Shown: positions 1-9,790, counted from the first letter of the stretch. The stretch is 64,000 nt of DNA from Pseudomonas saudiphocaensis (GCF_000756775.1 NZ_CCSF01000001.1:620001-684000), one strand, 5' to 3'. Made by a program: numbers and translations. Notes: generated by a model from the sequence alone, not told the origin.

Positions 1-1541
1 GGGCGCTGCGGCACCGACGCATCACTCTGATCAGCCTGCTGGCGACCATCGGCCTGAACGTTTTCCTCTATATCCAGGTGCCAAAGATTCTGTTGCCACA
101 GCAGGATACCGGCCAACTTACCGGCTTTATCCGTGGCGACGACGGCCTGTCGTTTCAGGTGATGCAGCCGAAGATGGAAATCTATCGTCAGGCGGTGCTG
201 GCCGATCCGGCGGTGGAGAGCGTCGCCGGCTTTATCGGTGGCAGCGGCGGGATCAACAACGCCTTTATGATCGTTCGCCTCAAGCCGCTGGAAGAACGCA
301 AGATATCGGCGCAGAAAGTGATCGAACGCATTCGTGCCAACCAGCCGAAGGTGCCTGGCGGGCGCATGTTCCTGATGGCCGACCAGGACCTCCAGTTCGG
401 TGGCGGTCGGCAGAGCAGTTCGGCGTATTCCTACAATCTTCTGGCCAGCGACCTGGCCGATTTGCGTACCTGGACACCCCTGGTCACACGGGCGCTGATG
501 GCCTTGCCGGAGCTGACCAGCATTGATGCCAATGACGGCGAGGGAGCGCAGCAGATCAGCCTGAAGATCGACCGTGACGAAGCCAAGCGTCTTGGCATCG
601 ACATGAGCACAGTGACCACCCTGCTCAATAACGCCTTCAGCCAGCGGCAGATTTCCACCATCTATGAGTCGCTCAACCAGTATCGGGTGGTGATGGAGGT
701 CGATCCGGCCTACGCCCAGCATCCCGAGGTGCTGGAGCAGATCAATGTCATCACCACGGACGGCCGGCGCGTGCCGCTGTCGGCCTTTGCCCGTTACGAA
801 CGCAGCCTGGAAGAGGACCGCGTCACTCACGAAGGCCAGTTCGCTGCGGAGAATATCGACTTCGACCTGGCTCCCGATGTCAGCCTCGACCAGGCGACTC
901 GGGCCATTGAACGGGCGGTCGCCGCCATCGGCCTGCCCAGCGAAGTGCAGGGGCGCCTGGGTGGCAGCGGCGACGCGTTTCAGAGCACCCAGCAGGGACA
1001 GCCGCTGATGATTCTCGGCGCGCTGGTGCTGGTCTACATCGTGTTGGGCATTCTCTATGAGAGCTACATTCACCCGCTGACGATTCTCTCCACGCTGCCT
1101 TCGGCGGGTGTCGGCGCGCTGCTGGCAATCATCCTGATGCGTGAGCAGTTCAGCCTGATCTCGCTGCTCGGGCTGTTCCTGCTGATCGGCGTGGTGAAAA
1201 AGAACGCGATCCTGATGATCGACCTGGCACTGCAGTTCGAACGCAATGACGGCCTGGCGCCGAGCGAGTCCATTCGCCGTGCCTGCCTGCTGCGTTTCCG
1301 GCCGATCCTGATGACTACCCTGGCAGCCATTCTTGGTGCGCTGCCGCTGCTGCTGGGCGGCGCGGAGGGCGCCGAGATGCGCCAGCCGCTGGGCCTGACC
1401 ATCATCGGCGGCTTGATCCTCAGCCAGATCCTCACGCTCTACACCACGCCGGTGGTCTACCTCTATCTGGACCGCCTGCGCCATCGTTTCAACAGCTGGC
1501 GCGGGGTTCGCACCGATGCCGCACTGGATAATCCGCTATGA
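1..1541 (+). CDS. muxC: RND multidrug efflux permease, C-terminal part (MuxC/MdtC-like), 5' end outside window
   Basis: The frame is open from the first bases of the window, so this is the C-terminal half of an inner-membrane RND proton antiporter. The segment after the first TM helix of the second half, FLYIQVPKILLPQQDTGQL, is typical of the MdtB/MdtC/MuxB/MuxC branch. A periplasmic porter/docking region follows, then a block of hydrophobic helices from about 1000 onward with the motif GVVKKNAILMIDLAL and the conserved RPILMTTLAAILGALPL. The stop codon overlaps the start of the outer-membrane factor gene by 4 bp (ATGA), which indicates one operon. By family knowledge such pumps form a tripartite complex with a periplasmic adaptor and an OprM-type channel. 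The MuxC name rests on sequence type plus the downstream OpmB-like gene. Confidence 0.9.
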   Translation, partial: ALRHRRITLISLLATIGLNVFLYIQVPKILLPQQDTGQLTGFIRGDDGLSFQVMQPKMEIYRQAVLADPAVESVAGFIGGSGGINNAFMIVRLKPLEERKISAQKVIERIRANQPKVPGGRMFLMADQDLQFGGGRQSSSAYSYNLLASDLADLRTWTPLVTRALMALPELTSIDANDGEGAQQISLKIDRDEAKRLGIDMSTVTTLLNNAFSQRQISTIYESLNQYRVVMEVDPAYAQHPEVLEQINVITTDGRRVPLSAFARYERSLEEDRVTHEGQFAAENIDFDLAPDVSLDQATRAIERAVAAIGLPSEVQGRLGGSGDAFQSTQQGQPLMILGALVLVYIVLGILYESYIHPLTILSTLPSAGVGALLAIILMREQFSLISLLGLFLLIGVVKKNAILMIDLALQFERNDGLAPSESIRRACLLRFRPILMTTLAAILGALPLLLGGAEGAEMRQPLGLTIIGGLILSQILTLYTTPVVYLYLDRLRHRFNSWRGVRTDAALDNPL

Positions 1542-3028
1542 GTTCGTTGTGCCTGAAATTTCCCCTCCGGCCCCTGACTGTGCTGCTCATGAGCCTGTCA
1601 TTGGGCGCCTGTACCCTTGGCCCCGACTACCAGCGCCCGGAGCTTCCGCTACCTGGTGAGTTCAGGCAGGCCGAAGGCTGGAAGCCGGCGACCCCTGCCG
1701 ATCATTTTCTCGGCGAGCCCTGGTGGCAGCTGTACGAGGATGCTGAGCTCAATGCCCTGGTGGAGCGCCTGAATGTTTCCAACCAGAACCTTGCCGCAGC
1801 CGAGGCCCAATACCGCCAGGCCAGAGCGCTGGTGCGCGGTGCCAGGGCCGGGTTTTTCCCGTCGCTGTCCGGCAATGTCGGCAAGACGCGCTCTGGCCGT
1901 GGCGCGGGCGGCGGCACCACGACCCTGCCGGATGGCTCCACAGTGAGCAATTCGGGTGGCGGCGGGATTTCCCAGAGCTATGACCTGAATCTCGCAGCCA
2001 GCTGGGAGCTGGATCTTTGGGGGCGGCTGCGCCGTGGGCTGGAGTCCAGCCGCGCGACCATGCAGGCCAGCGCTGCCGATCTGGCGGCGGTACGCCTCAG
2101 CTTGCAGTCGGAGCTGGTCCAGAACTACCTGCAGTTGCGTGTGCTTGATGCCGAAAAGCGTCTGCTGGAGGCCACGGTACAGGCCTACGAGCGTTCGCTG
2201 CGCGTCAGCGAGAACCAGTACCGCGCCGGAATCGTGCCCCGTTCCGATGTCAGCCAGGCCACGACTCAGCTCAGAAGCGCACAGGCCCAGGCCATCGATC
2301 TGCAATATCAGCGTGCCCAGCTGGAGCATGCCATTGCGGTACTGATCGGCGTTGCGCCCTCGGAGCTGAGGGTCGCCGAAGTGGCGAATATTCCGCGTCT
2401 GCCGGAGGTTCCCGCGCTGCTGCCGTCACACCTGCTGGAACGTCGCCCCGATGTGGCTGCTGCCGAGCGTGAGGTGATGTCCGCCAACGCTGAGATCGGC
2501 GTGGCCAAGACAGCCTGGTTCCCCAGCCTTAGCCTGAGCGCAGCCGGTGGCTATCGCAGTGGCACTCTGGACAACTGGATTCAGACGCCCAACCGCTTCT
2601 GGTCCATTGGCCCCGAGTTCGCCATGACCCTGTTCGACGGCGGCCTGATCCGCTCGCGCATCGAACAGGCCGAGGCCAGTTATGACCAGACCGTGGCCGG
2701 GTATCGTCAGACCGTGCTGGACAGCTTCCGTGAGGTGGAAGACAGCCTGGTGCAGCTGCGTGTGCTGGGGGAGGAGGCGCAGGTTCAGCGCGAGGCTCTG
2801 GAAGCCGCACAGGAATCGCTGCGGTTGATCGAGAACCAGTATCGCGCCGGTACCGTGGACTTCCTCAGCGTGGTCACCGTGCAGACCACAGCGCTGAACA
2901 ACGAGCGCACCAGCCTCAACCTGCTTGGCAGTCGCCTGCTCTCCAGCGTGCAGCTGGTCACGGCGCTGGGTGGCGGCTGGCATAGCCAGCAGCTGGCCGA
3001 GGAACCAGTGATGGCAACCGAGCAATAG
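1538..3028 (+). CDS. opmB: Outer-membrane efflux lipoprotein, NodT/OprM family (OpmB-like)
   Basis: This 496-residue protein starts with a signal peptide ending in a lipobox (LGAC, Cys about residue 25) and the family-typical TLGPDYQRPE just after it. Two internally similar OEP (TolC-like) repeats follow. Each carries the hallmark N-Q-Y-R-A-G-hydrophobic-V segment (ENQYRAGIV near residue 227 and ENQYRAGTV near 435). It is translationally coupled to the preceding RND permease by a 4-bp overlap. The inferred role is the outer-membrane channel of the same tripartite pump. The order permease then OMF matches muxABC-opmB of P. aeruginosa. A relaxed role with other adaptors cannot be excluded. Confidence 0.9.
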   Translation: MSSLCLKFPLRPLTVLLMSLSLGACTLGPDYQRPELPLPGEFRQAEGWKPATPADHFLGEPWWQLYEDAELNALVERLNVSNQNLAAAEAQYRQARALVRGARAGFFPSLSGNVGKTRSGRGAGGGTTTLPDGSTVSNSGGGGISQSYDLNLAASWELDLWGRLRRGLESSRATMQASAADLAAVRLSLQSELVQNYLQLRVLDAEKRLLEATVQAYERSLRVSENQYRAGIVPRSDVSQATTQLRSAQAQAIDLQYQRAQLEHAIAVLIGVAPSELRVAEVANIPRLPEVPALLPSHLLERRPDVAAAEREVMSANAEIGVAKTAWFPSLSLSAAGGYRSGTLDNWIQTPNRFWSIGPEFAMTLFDGGLIRSRIEQAEASYDQTVAGYRQTVLDSFREVEDSLVQLRVLGEEAQVQREALEAAQESLRLIENQYRAGTVDFLSVVTVQTTALNNERTSLNLLGSRLLSSVQLVTALGGGWHSQQLAEEPVMATEQ

Positions 3029-3036
3029 CAGGTTCA

Positions 3037-3070
3037 GGCAGCCCGTATTTCGCGGGATTTACCGGCTGCC
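3037..3070 (+). terminator. Hairpin after opmB, possible terminator
   Basis: GGCAGCC (3037-3043) pairs with GGCTGCC (3064-3070), with an inner CCCG/CGGG pairing. It lies just after the opmB stop. There is no clear T-run, only a short GGTTT about 10 bp on, so termination strength is uncertain. Confidence 0.45.
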
Positions 3071-3372
3071 GGTCCCGGTTTAGGCCAGCACGCACATATT
3101 TTGAAAAAAATGTGCTTTCAGGCGATGGAAGATGTGACTCTTTCGGCTTTGCGAAGTCTCACCTGTCGTACGGGTCAAATGACGGCTGGGATAGCCGTTT
3201 CGCTTGCCCCGTATGGCTTTGCCAGGCCAGGCCCAGGACATGGGTTGGTGGATAGATTTCATCAATCTCCACTATGACTTTTGTCTGTTTCCACAAGAAA
3301 CCAGGGTAAGGCAATCTTCAATTCCGCCCCATAACCCTCGGGGCAATAGTGTTTATGCCAATGGAGGCAACA

Positions 3373-3501
3373 GTGAACTTCCCGCATCAGGTCTACCTCG
3401 CCGAGTTTGCTCTGCAGCACGCACGTCGCGGAGTCGTTACTTACTACTACATGGCCAGCGCCGTTAAGCGGAGCTTGTCTCCCAAGGTAGTGACCTCCTG
3501 A
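3373..3501 (+). CDS. Possible small protein of 42 residues, function unknown
   Basis: A GTG at 3373 is preceded by a full Shine-Dalgarno GGAGG (3363-3367) with 5-nt spacing, and the frame runs to TGA at 3499-3501. The codons look like those of neighbouring genes (GC-rich third positions, e.g. CTC GCC GAG, CTG CAG CAC). The peptide is basic with a central aromatic run VVTYYYMASAVKRS. In-frame ATGs at 3355 and 3361 would add 4-6 residues but lack a ribosome-binding site. A hairpin follows at 3538. I do not recognise the product. It could also be a chance frame. Confidence 0.5.
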   Translation: MNFPHQVYLAEFALQHARRGVVTYYYMASAVKRSLSPKVVTS

Positions 3502-3537
3502 TCAAATAGCGGATCTTCATCTCCAACAGCTTGTTCC

Positions 3538-3559
3538 AAGGCCCTTTTGTAAGGGCCTT
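3538..3559 (+). terminator. Probable rho-independent terminator
   Basis: AAGGCCC (3538-3544) and GGGCCTT (3553-3559) form a perfect 7-bp stem with loop TTTTGTAA and a short T tail. It lies between the possible small gene and the MFS gene, so it would end transcription of the former. Confidence 0.55.
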
Positions 3560-3645
3560 TCTGCAAGGCCTCACCGATAAGAGTCGAGGCCGCATGGACG
3601 AATCGTCCATAATGCTTGTCCGGCCTTAAGTTCAACGGGCATTCC

Positions 3646-4842
3646 ATGAAAAAAGCTTGGTCAGCCTTTCCCTGGGTCTGTTTCGCCATGTGCGTCGGCG
3701 TTATGGGAACGGCGCTTATATCCCCCCTCTATCCTCTCTATCAGGAAGCCTGGCAGCTGCGGACCAGTGATATCTCGCTGATCTACATCCTGTATATGCT
3801 TGGCGCCTTGAGTGGTCTGTTGTTCATGGGCCGCCTGTCCGACACCCTGGGGTTTCGCACGGTTATGCTGCTCGGCCTGTTGCTGGGGTGGGGCGGGACC
3901 TTGTTGACGACGCTTGCGTGGGATCTGACGAGCCTGAACACTGGGCGTTTCGCCGTAGGGCTCTCATCCAGTCTGATCGTCACCAGTGCGACGGTGGGGT
4001 TGATGCAGATATCCCGGCCCGACAACGCGCAATGGGTGTCGATGATGACCAGCTTTCTGCTGGCCTTCGGTTTCGGGCTTGGGCCGCTGACCGGCGGGGT
4101 TATCGGGCAGTGGTTGCCATACCCGCTGGTCGTGACCTACATCCCGACCCTGCTGCTCTGCCTGCTCGGGATCTATGCGCTGCTGCGTATCGAGCTGGCT
4201 CCTCACGTACCACCGGCAAGCGGAACCCTCGGCTGGCGAACCTTTCTGCCACGTCTGACCGGAACCTCTCGGGCTGATGCCTGGCCATTCATCCTGACCT
4301 GCGCCTGTCCGTTCTTTGCCTTCGGCATGTTCGGACTCTATGCCTCCTTGTCACCGCTGTTTCTGGAAAAAATGCTGCCCTGGCACGGTCCTGTGGTAAG
4401 TGGGACGGCGATTGGCGTAATCCTCCTGGCTTCGGCTGTAACCCAGCTGGCCTGCGCTCGCCTGCCGGTGCGTTGGTGCGGTTCGCTTGGCCTGCTGGCG
4501 GTGGTTATCAGCAATGCTTTGCTGGTCCTGAACTTCAGGGCCGGTTCCAGCCTGATATTCAGTCTTGGCGTATCCGCCACTGCGCTTGCCCATGGTCTGT
4601 GCCTGTTGGGAGGCATCAGTATGGTCAATCGCATTGCCAGCCCGGCACAGCGGTCCGGGCTGATTTCAACCTACTTGGTGTGTGGCTATGTCGGCAGTAT
4701 CGCGCCGTTGTTCGGTGTCGGCTGGATCGCCGACCACTACGGCCTGCAGACCGCCATCACCCTGTTTTGCTGCACGGTGATCGTTCTCGCTACGCCGCTT
4801 GCGTGGTGCTTTTTCCGGCACTCAAGAATGCGAGGCAGCTGA
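3646..4842 (+). CDS. Major facilitator superfamily transporter
   Basis: The product is a 398-residue polytopic membrane protein with about 12 hydrophobic segments and the MFS motif-A-like loop FMGRLSDTLGFRTVMLLG between TM2 and TM3. It belongs to the drug/sugar-type MFS proton antiporters; the substrate cannot be told. I chose the ATG at 3646 (MKKAWSAFPWVCF) because it places the first helix directly after a short basic N-terminus. The in-frame TTG at 3616 would add an unlikely polar extension. Its 3' end overlaps the convergent ybhN gene by 21 bp. Confidence 0.85.
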   Translation: MKKAWSAFPWVCFAMCVGVMGTALISPLYPLYQEAWQLRTSDISLIYILYMLGALSGLLFMGRLSDTLGFRTVMLLGLLLGWGGTLLTTLAWDLTSLNTGRFAVGLSSSLIVTSATVGLMQISRPDNAQWVSMMTSFLLAFGFGLGPLTGGVIGQWLPYPLVVTYIPTLLLCLLGIYALLRIELAPHVPPASGTLGWRTFLPRLTGTSRADAWPFILTCACPFFAFGMFGLYASLSPLFLEKMLPWHGPVVSGTAIGVILLASAVTQLACARLPVRWCGSLGLLAVVISNALLVLNFRAGSSLIFSLGVSATALAHGLCLLGGISMVNRIASPAQRSGLISTYLVCGYVGSIAPLFGVGWIADHYGLQTAITLFCCTVIVLATPLAWCFFRHSRMRGS

Positions 4843-5811
4843 GGCGTTGCGAAGTTTCTTGGCGCGCGCTTCCAGCACGATGTAGACCAGGGTCGCGAAG
4901 AACAGCGGGATGAGGAAGTAGATCACCCGGTAGCCAATAAGGCCGGCGACGACGCTGCCCTTGCTCATTTCCCCGGAGGCGAGGAAAGCCACGAATACGG
5001 CTTCGATGACGCCCAGTCCGGCCGGAATGTGGGTGATTACACCGGCGATGCTGCTGATCATCAGGATGCCCAGCACCATGGGGTACTCGACTTTCTGTGA
5101 CAGCATGAAATACACCACCAGGGCCATCAGTGACCAGTTGGCAGCGCCCAACAGCATCTGAATCAGCGCCAGTTTCCAGGACGGCAATTCGATTTCGTGA
5201 CCACGAAGGCTCCACTGCCGGCGCTTGGAAAAGCGGCAAAGTCCCAGGTAGAAGAGGCTGATTGCAATCAGCAGTACGCCCAGCAGGCGCAGTGCAGTCG
5301 TGCCGATCTCCCAGTCAGCCGGCGGCTTTATCCAGCCCATGGCGAAGATCGCACCCGCCAGCCAGAGGTAGCCGAGCCAGTTGGTCAGCACGCTCATGGT
5401 GAAGATGCGTGTGATCTGCGCAGCGCCCAGCCCCAGCCGCGAGTAGAGACGGTAACGCAGAGCGATGCCGCCGACCCAGGCGCTCAGGTTGAGATTGAAG
5501 GCATAGCAGACGAAGGTGATGGGAACCACCTGTTTGATCGGTAGGTCGTGACCGACATAGCTCTTGGCGAGCACGTCGTAGCAGCAGTAAACCGCGTAGC
5601 TGGCTAAGGCAGCGCCGCCGGCCATCAGCAAGGTCTGCATGCTGTAGCTACGCAGTGTGTCGGCGACTTCCGCCCAGTCCAGGCTGCGTGCAAGGCTGAT
5701 CAGCAGGCCGGCGACAAGCAGAAAAAACACATAGGTAAGGATTTTCTTTATCGTCGGCCAGCGCCGTTTCCAGACGCTGCGAGTCTCGTTGTTCATGGCG
5801 TGCGGATTCAT
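4822..5811 (-). CDS. ybhN: YbhN-type integral membrane protein (UPF0104, lysylphosphatidylglycerol synthetase TM family)
   Basis: This 329-residue polytopic protein closely follows E. coli YbhN in sequence: YDLLAKSYVGH, CYAFNLNLSAWVGGIALRYRLYSRLG, SSIAGVITHIPAGLGVIEAVF and a C-terminal ARAKKLR. The start is the ATG at 5811, which overlaps the clsB stop as ATGA, so the longer frame reaching 5961 is not used. Its family includes the flippase part of MprF, and YbhN itself has been discussed as a membrane-lipid partner of ClsB. It is the last gene of the operon DUF72-ybhP-clsB-ybhN. Transport or flipping of a phospholipid is an inference from context. Confidence 0.88.
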   Translation of the reverse strand: MNPHAMNNETRSVWKRRWPTIKKILTYVFFLLVAGLLISLARSLDWAEVADTLRSYSMQTLLMAGGAALASYAVYCCYDVLAKSYVGHDLPIKQVVPITFVCYAFNLNLSAWVGGIALRYRLYSRLGLGAAQITRIFTMSVLTNWLGYLWLAGAIFAMGWIKPPADWEIGTTALRLLGVLLIAISLFYLGLCRFSKRRQWSLRGHEIELPSWKLALIQMLLGAANWSLMALVVYFMLSQKVEYPMVLGILMISSIAGVITHIPAGLGVIEAVFVAFLASGEMSKGSVVAGLIGYRVIYFLIPLFFATLVYIVLEARAKKLRNASAASHS

Positions 5812-7043
5812 CGATGCTCTCGTTGCAACGGGGTGGGATCGGATTCGAGCGGCTCGGAATCGAGAAGCTGCAACTTCGGTTTGTGTACGGGGAAGAAGCC
5901 CACCAGCTGAGGAAAATGGCGCAGGAAGTGAAAGATCACGAAAGCCAGCGGAGCGCGCCACCAGAAACCTCGAACGATCCGTTCGAGAGGAATGCGCCGG
6001 CAGTCCTCGCGCAGCAGCCGGTCGAGATTCTCATGCAGCTTACGGTTGAAGCCGTGGTCGCGAATGATCAGATTCGCTTCCAGATTCAATGAAAGACTGA
6101 GCGGGTCGAGATTGCTCGAACCCACCGTGGACCATTCGTAGTCGGCCAGCGCAACCTTGCCGTGTAGCGGTCGCTTGCAATATTCATGAATCTCAACGCC
6201 GGCGTTCATCAGGTAGTTGTAGAGCATGCGCGCACCGAACTTGGCGATGGGCATATCCGGTTGGCCCTGCAGGATCAAACGCACCCGCACGCCGCGGCGC
6301 GCTGCATTGCGGATCTCCCGCAGCACCCGATAGCCGGGGAAAAAGTAGGCATTGGCGATCACCAGACGCGAGCGCGCATCGCGTATGGCTTGCAGATAAT
6401 GCTGCTCGATGTCGTTGCGATGGTCGTTGTTGTCACGGGTGACGAAAAGCGTCCGCGCCTCGCCACGGCTGATACCCGCATAGCCATCACTGGGAGGCTG
6501 GACCCGGCGTTGCCACCAGCGCCTCCCTGCCTGGGGCGGGGCGATATTGGCGAGGGCGAAACGGTGGATGTCGTGAACCACCGGCCCTTCGACCTGCAAT
6601 GCGTAGTCCTGCTTGGCCTCGGGGCCAAAATCCCCGAGGTGATCTGCCGAGAAGTTGATCCCGCCGATAAAGGCCAGCTCGCCATCCACCACCACCAGCT
6701 TGCGATGCATCCGGCGGAAAATATTGACGCGTTTGCCGAGCAGACGCTTACCCGGATCGAACATGTGGATGCGTACGCCGGCCTGGATCATGGCAGCGGC
6801 AAAATCGCCACTCAGATCAGCCGATCCGTAGCCATCGACGGTGACGTCGACGCTGACACCGCGCTCGGCCGCACCGATCAGAACTTCCTGCAAGCGGGCG
6901 CCAACCTTGTCCTGATAAAAGATGAACGTTTCCAGCAGGACTTCTTTTTTCGCTGCTGCAATGGCGTCGAAGACCGCTGGGAAAAACTCTTCGCCATTCT
7001 CCAGCAACTGAAGACGATTCCCGTCTCTCCAGTGAAAATTCAT
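5808..7043 (-). CDS. clsB: Cardiolipin synthase B (phospholipase D family)
   Basis: The 411-residue product has two phospholipase-D HKD motifs. HRKLVVVD lies near residue 113, followed by the GG-N-S element ([10 protein letters not shown]); HGKVALAD lies near residue 291, followed by [12 protein letters not shown]. ClsB (YbhO) makes cardiolipin, in E. coli from phosphatidylglycerol and phosphatidylethanolamine. There is no N-terminal transmembrane pair of the ClsA kind, which favours ClsB. It overlaps ybhP upstream and ybhN downstream by 4 bp each, so the three are translationally coupled. The gene order ybhP-clsB-ybhN matches E. coli. Confidence 0.92.
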   Translation of the reverse strand: MNFHWRDGNRLQLLENGEEFFPAVFDAIAAAKKEVLLETFIFYQDKVGARLQEVLIGAAERGVSVDVTVDGYGSADLSGDFAAAMIQAGVRIHMFDPGKRLLGKRVNIFRRMHRKLVVVDGELAFIGGINFSADHLGDFGPEAKQDYALQVEGPVVHDIHRFALANIAPPQAGRRWWQRRVQPPSDGYAGISRGEARTLFVTRDNNDHRNDIEQHYLQAIRDARSRLVIANAYFFPGYRVLREIRNAARRGVRVRLILQGQPDMPIAKFGARMLYNYLMNAGVEIHEYCKRPLHGKVALADYEWSTVGSSNLDPLSLSLNLEANLIIRDHGFNRKLHENLDRLLREDCRRIPLERIVRGFWWRAPLAFVIFHFLRHFPQLVGFFPVHKPKLQLLDSEPLESDPTPLQREHR

Positions 7044-7843
7044 AACCTTATCTCCACCGCCAGGGGCAGATGATCGGACAAGTGCGTCCAGGGTTTGTTA
7101 CCCAATATTTGCGGCTTATGGCTGGTGGCGTTGCGCACGTAGATGCGGTCCAGGCGCAGCATCGGCCAGCGTGCCGGGAAGGTCTTGGCCACCTGGCCGT
7201 GGGAAAGTGCGAATACTTCGTGCATGCCGGCACAGCGGTTGAGGGTGTTTGCGGCTTTTAGACGCCAGTCGTTGAAGTCTCCGGCGACGACCACGGGCGC
7301 GTCCTCGGGCAGCGAATCAACCAGCTCGCAGAGCAATTCGAGCTGTTTCTGACGATGCGACTCTCGTAGGCCCAGGTGCACGCAGATGGCGTGAAAGTCG
7401 TTGTGTCCCGGCACTTGCAGAATGCTGTGCAGCAACCCACGCCGCTCCGGCCCGCCAACGGATACGTCGAGGTTCTCGTAACGTGTAATGGGGAATTTGG
7501 ACAGCAGCGCATTGCCGTGATCGCCGTCCGGGTAGACCGCGTTGCGGCCGTAGGCGAAGTCGGTCCAGATGCTGTCGGCAAGAAATTCGTATTGCGACAT
7601 CTTCGGCCAGTCCTGGAAACGCAGCGCGTGCTTTTCATGAGTGCCCAGCACTTCCTGGAGAAACACGATGTCGGCCGATATGGAGCGCACGGCTTCGCGC
7701 AGCTCCGGCAGAATGAAGCGTCGATTCAGTGGCGTGAAGCCCTTGTGAGTATTGACGGTAAGGACCCGAACCGAGTCCACCGCGGTGGCCAGGTGGCTGT
7801 CTAGATCGGTGGGGTCTAAATGCTGTTTTTTTTTCAGGGTCAC
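7040..7843 (-). CDS. ybhP: YbhP-like endonuclease/exonuclease/phosphatase family protein
   Basis: This 267-residue protein has the EEP-fold signatures: TVNTHKG near the N-terminus, VFLQEV (catalytic Glu), [11 protein letters not shown] (GDFN motif) and the C-terminal [10 protein letters not shown] with the catalytic SDH. The family includes DNases, sphingomyelinases and inositol-phosphate phosphatases. In the clsB operon a lipid-linked phosphodiesterase role is plausible but unproven. It overlaps the DUF72 gene upstream and clsB downstream by 4 bp. Confidence 0.9.
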   Translation of the reverse strand: MTLKKKQHLDPTDLDSHLATAVDSVRVLTVNTHKGFTPLNRRFILPELREAVRSISADIVFLQEVLGTHEKHALRFQDWPKMSQYEFLADSIWTDFAYGRNAVYPDGDHGNALLSKFPITRYENLDVSVGGPERRGLLHSILQVPGHNDFHAICVHLGLRESHRQKQLELLCELVDSLPEDAPVVVAGDFNDWRLKAANTLNRCAGMHEVFALSHGQVAKTFPARWPMLRLDRIYVRNATSHKPQILGNKPWTHLSDHLPLAVEIRL

Positions 7844-8757
7844 ACAAAAGCTCCTTCAAGCTGGCCAGGACGAGTCTCCAGGCCTTGTTCCAGCCCGAGC
7901 CGGCACAGCAGCTGCCGCGCGTCATAGGGGGCTCGGACCTTCACGTCGTTGTCGAAATAGCAATACACCGAACGCGCCTCGGCGGCGGGCTTGGCGTTCG
8001 GGTCGATCAGCTGGGCATCGTCCGGCTGGCCACCCTCGTGCCAGCGCTGAATCCGCTGACACCAGCGTTCCAGCGCCTGATCGGTGTAGCCACTGGTGTA
8101 AAGCTTCTCGGCGCCATGCAGTCGCAGATAGAGAAAATCGCTGGTCAGGTCTTCGCGATAGGGCCACTTGCCGGCGGTGTCGGCGATCACCAGCGCCACC
8201 TGATAAAGGCGCAACAGGTCGGTGAAGGCGGGGTCGACGAAGCTCTCGTTACGAATCTCCATGGCATGGCGAAGCGGTCGCGGCTGATCGATCTCCAGGT
8301 AGCTGCGGCCCTGCATTCGCTCCTCGCAACCCTTGGCTATCTGCAGCGCCGTCTCGGTGTCGTGGGGCAGTTGTTGCAAGAAGGACTCGACCAGTTTCGC
8401 GTCGAATTTGAAGCTGGGCGGGAACTGCCACAGCAGCGGCCCCAGCTTCTCGCGCAAACGAAAAATGCCCGAAGCGAAGAAGTTGGCGATGGGCTTCTCG
8501 ACATCCTGCAGTCGCCGGATATGGGTGATGTAACGCGGGCATTTGACGCTGAAGACGAATCCCTCGGGCGTGTCCTCATACCAGCTGGCATAGCGCTCGG
8601 GTGTCTGCAGCGAATAGAAAGAGCCATTGATCTCGATGCTGGTCACTGCCCGTGAGGCAAAGCGCAGCTCATGCTTTTGTACCAACCCCTCGGGATAGAA
8701 GTCGCCCCGCCAGGGCGCGTAGCGCCAGCCGGAAATCCCCACATGAATGGCTGCCAT
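7840..8757 (-). CDS. DUF72 (YecE-like) family protein
   Basis: This 305-residue protein opens with the family motif [20 protein letters not shown], followed by [28 protein letters not shown] and the C-terminal [20 protein letters not shown], all hallmarks of DUF72/YecE TIM-barrel proteins. The biochemical role of the family is not settled. Its stop overlaps the ybhP start by 4 bp, so it is the first gene of the cardiolipin-related operon; that linkage is the only functional clue. The start ATG at 8757 places the conserved motif at residue 5. Confidence 0.88.
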   Translation of the reverse strand: MAAIHVGISGWRYAPWRGDFYPEGLVQKHELRFASRAVTSIEINGSFYSLQTPERYASWYEDTPEGFVFSVKCPRYITHIRRLQDVEKPIANFFASGIFRLREKLGPLLWQFPPSFKFDAKLVESFLQQLPHDTETALQIAKGCEERMQGRSYLEIDQPRPLRHAMEIRNESFVDPAFTDLLRLYQVALVIADTAGKWPYREDLTSDFLYLRLHGAEKLYTSGYTDQALERWCQRIQRWHEGGQPDDAQLIDPNAKPAAEARSVYCYFDNDVKVRAPYDARQLLCRLGLEQGLETRPGQLEGAFV

Positions 8758-8878
8758 TCGGAAGCGTCTCCAACCGTAGTCACGTGCCGATGGAAACGGC
8801 GATTGCCGCCTCAGTTATTCCGACTGAGAGCAGCTGCGGCAGTTCACCTGGCGTGCTGGGTGGCGCTCCCGCCTCGTG

Positions 8879-9790
8879 TCACAGCGTCCAGGGCTGGGTG
8901 CCGCCATAGGTCTCGACGAGGAAGTCGATCATGACTCGCACCTTGGCCGGAGGACGGCGGTCAGGGGGATAGAGGATGTAGATGCCGTCAATGACCTGCG
9001 GCGGCTGGTCCAGTTCCAACGCCACCAGCTCGCCACGGCGTAGCGACTCGACAACGATGAACAGCGGCTGGTAGATCAGACCTTGTCCTTGCACCGCGGC
9101 GGCTAGCAACGCCTCGCCATTGTTGGCCACCAGGTCGCCGTCGACCTTGGCGCGGATGTCCCCGTTACGGCCGAATATCCATTCATGGGCACTGCCCGTG
9201 GTGGCGAGGTTGTAGGTGAGGCAATTGTGCTGGGCCAGATCTGCCACCCGCCGTGGTACGCCGCGGGAATCGAGATAGGCGGGAGCGGCACAGAGCACCA
9301 GCGGCACGTCGCCAAGCTTGCGCGCCTGCAGCGAACTGTCTCCGAGTTTGCCTATGCGCACTGCCATATCCCAGCCGCCGTCAATCAGGTCGACCTGACT
9401 GTCGCTCAGGCCCAGCTCTACTTTGACTGCGGGATGCCGGCGGCTGAACTGGAACAGAATCGGTGCGATGTAATGGATGCCGAACGTTAGCGGTACGTTG
9501 AGGCGAAGCAGACCGGACGCCTCGAAACGTTGCGAGCTGATGGTGGCCTCGGCCTCATCTATATCGCCGAGTATGCGCTGACAGGCTTCAAGGTAGCGGT
9601 TCCCGGCCTCGGTCAGGGTCAGGCGGCGGGTGCTGCGGTGGAACAGCTTGACGCCCAGATGAGCCTCCAGGGCATCGACATGCTTGGTCGCCATGGCCGG
9701 TGACATGCCTTGGTGACGCGCTGCAGCCGACAGGCTGCCGGCGCTGGTGGCCCGTACAAAAACGCGCATGCTGGTAATGCGATCGAGCAT
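8879..9790 (-). CDS. LysR-family transcriptional regulator
   Basis: This 303-residue protein has an N-terminal winged helix (MRVFVRATSAGSLSAAARHQGMSPAMATKHVDALEAHLGVKLFHR, residues about 8-52), the linker helix LTEAGNRYLEACQRIL, and a periplasmic-binding-protein-like effector domain (LRLNVPLTFG onward). It is divergent from the ygiD-like gene, with 104 bp between starts, the usual LysR arrangement. It therefore probably controls that operon and itself, with an unknown inducer. Confidence 0.9.
   Translation of the reverse strand: MLDRITSMRVFVRATSAGSLSAAARHQGMSPAMATKHVDALEAHLGVKLFHRSTRRLTLTEAGNRYLEACQRILGDIDEAEATISSQRFEASGLLRLNVPLTFGIHYIAPILFQFSRRHPAVKVELGLSDSQVDLIDGGWDMAVRIGKLGDSSLQARKLGDVPLVLCAAPAYLDSRGVPRRVADLAQHNCLTYNLATTGSAHEWIFGRNGDIRAKVDGDLVANNGEALLAAAVQGQGLIYQPLFIVVESLRRGELVALELDQPPQVIDGIYILYPPDRRPPAKVRVMIDFLVETYGGTQPWTL

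Larger units (their letters stand above)
3029..3645. other. Intergenic stretch of about 600 bp between opmB and the MFS gene
   Basis: No conserved protein is recognisable over most of this stretch. It contains a hairpin right after opmB, a possible 42-codon gene (3373-3501) with a strong ribosome-binding site, and a hairpin at 3538-3559. The part at 3071-3354 has moderate AT content and several short inverted repeats but no RNA family that I can name. Confidence 0.5.

Noticed and set aside
3204-3467. 87-codon frame in the opmB-MFS gap
   Set aside because: No ribosome-binding site and non-coding-like composition; the overlapping GTG 3373 frame is better supported.
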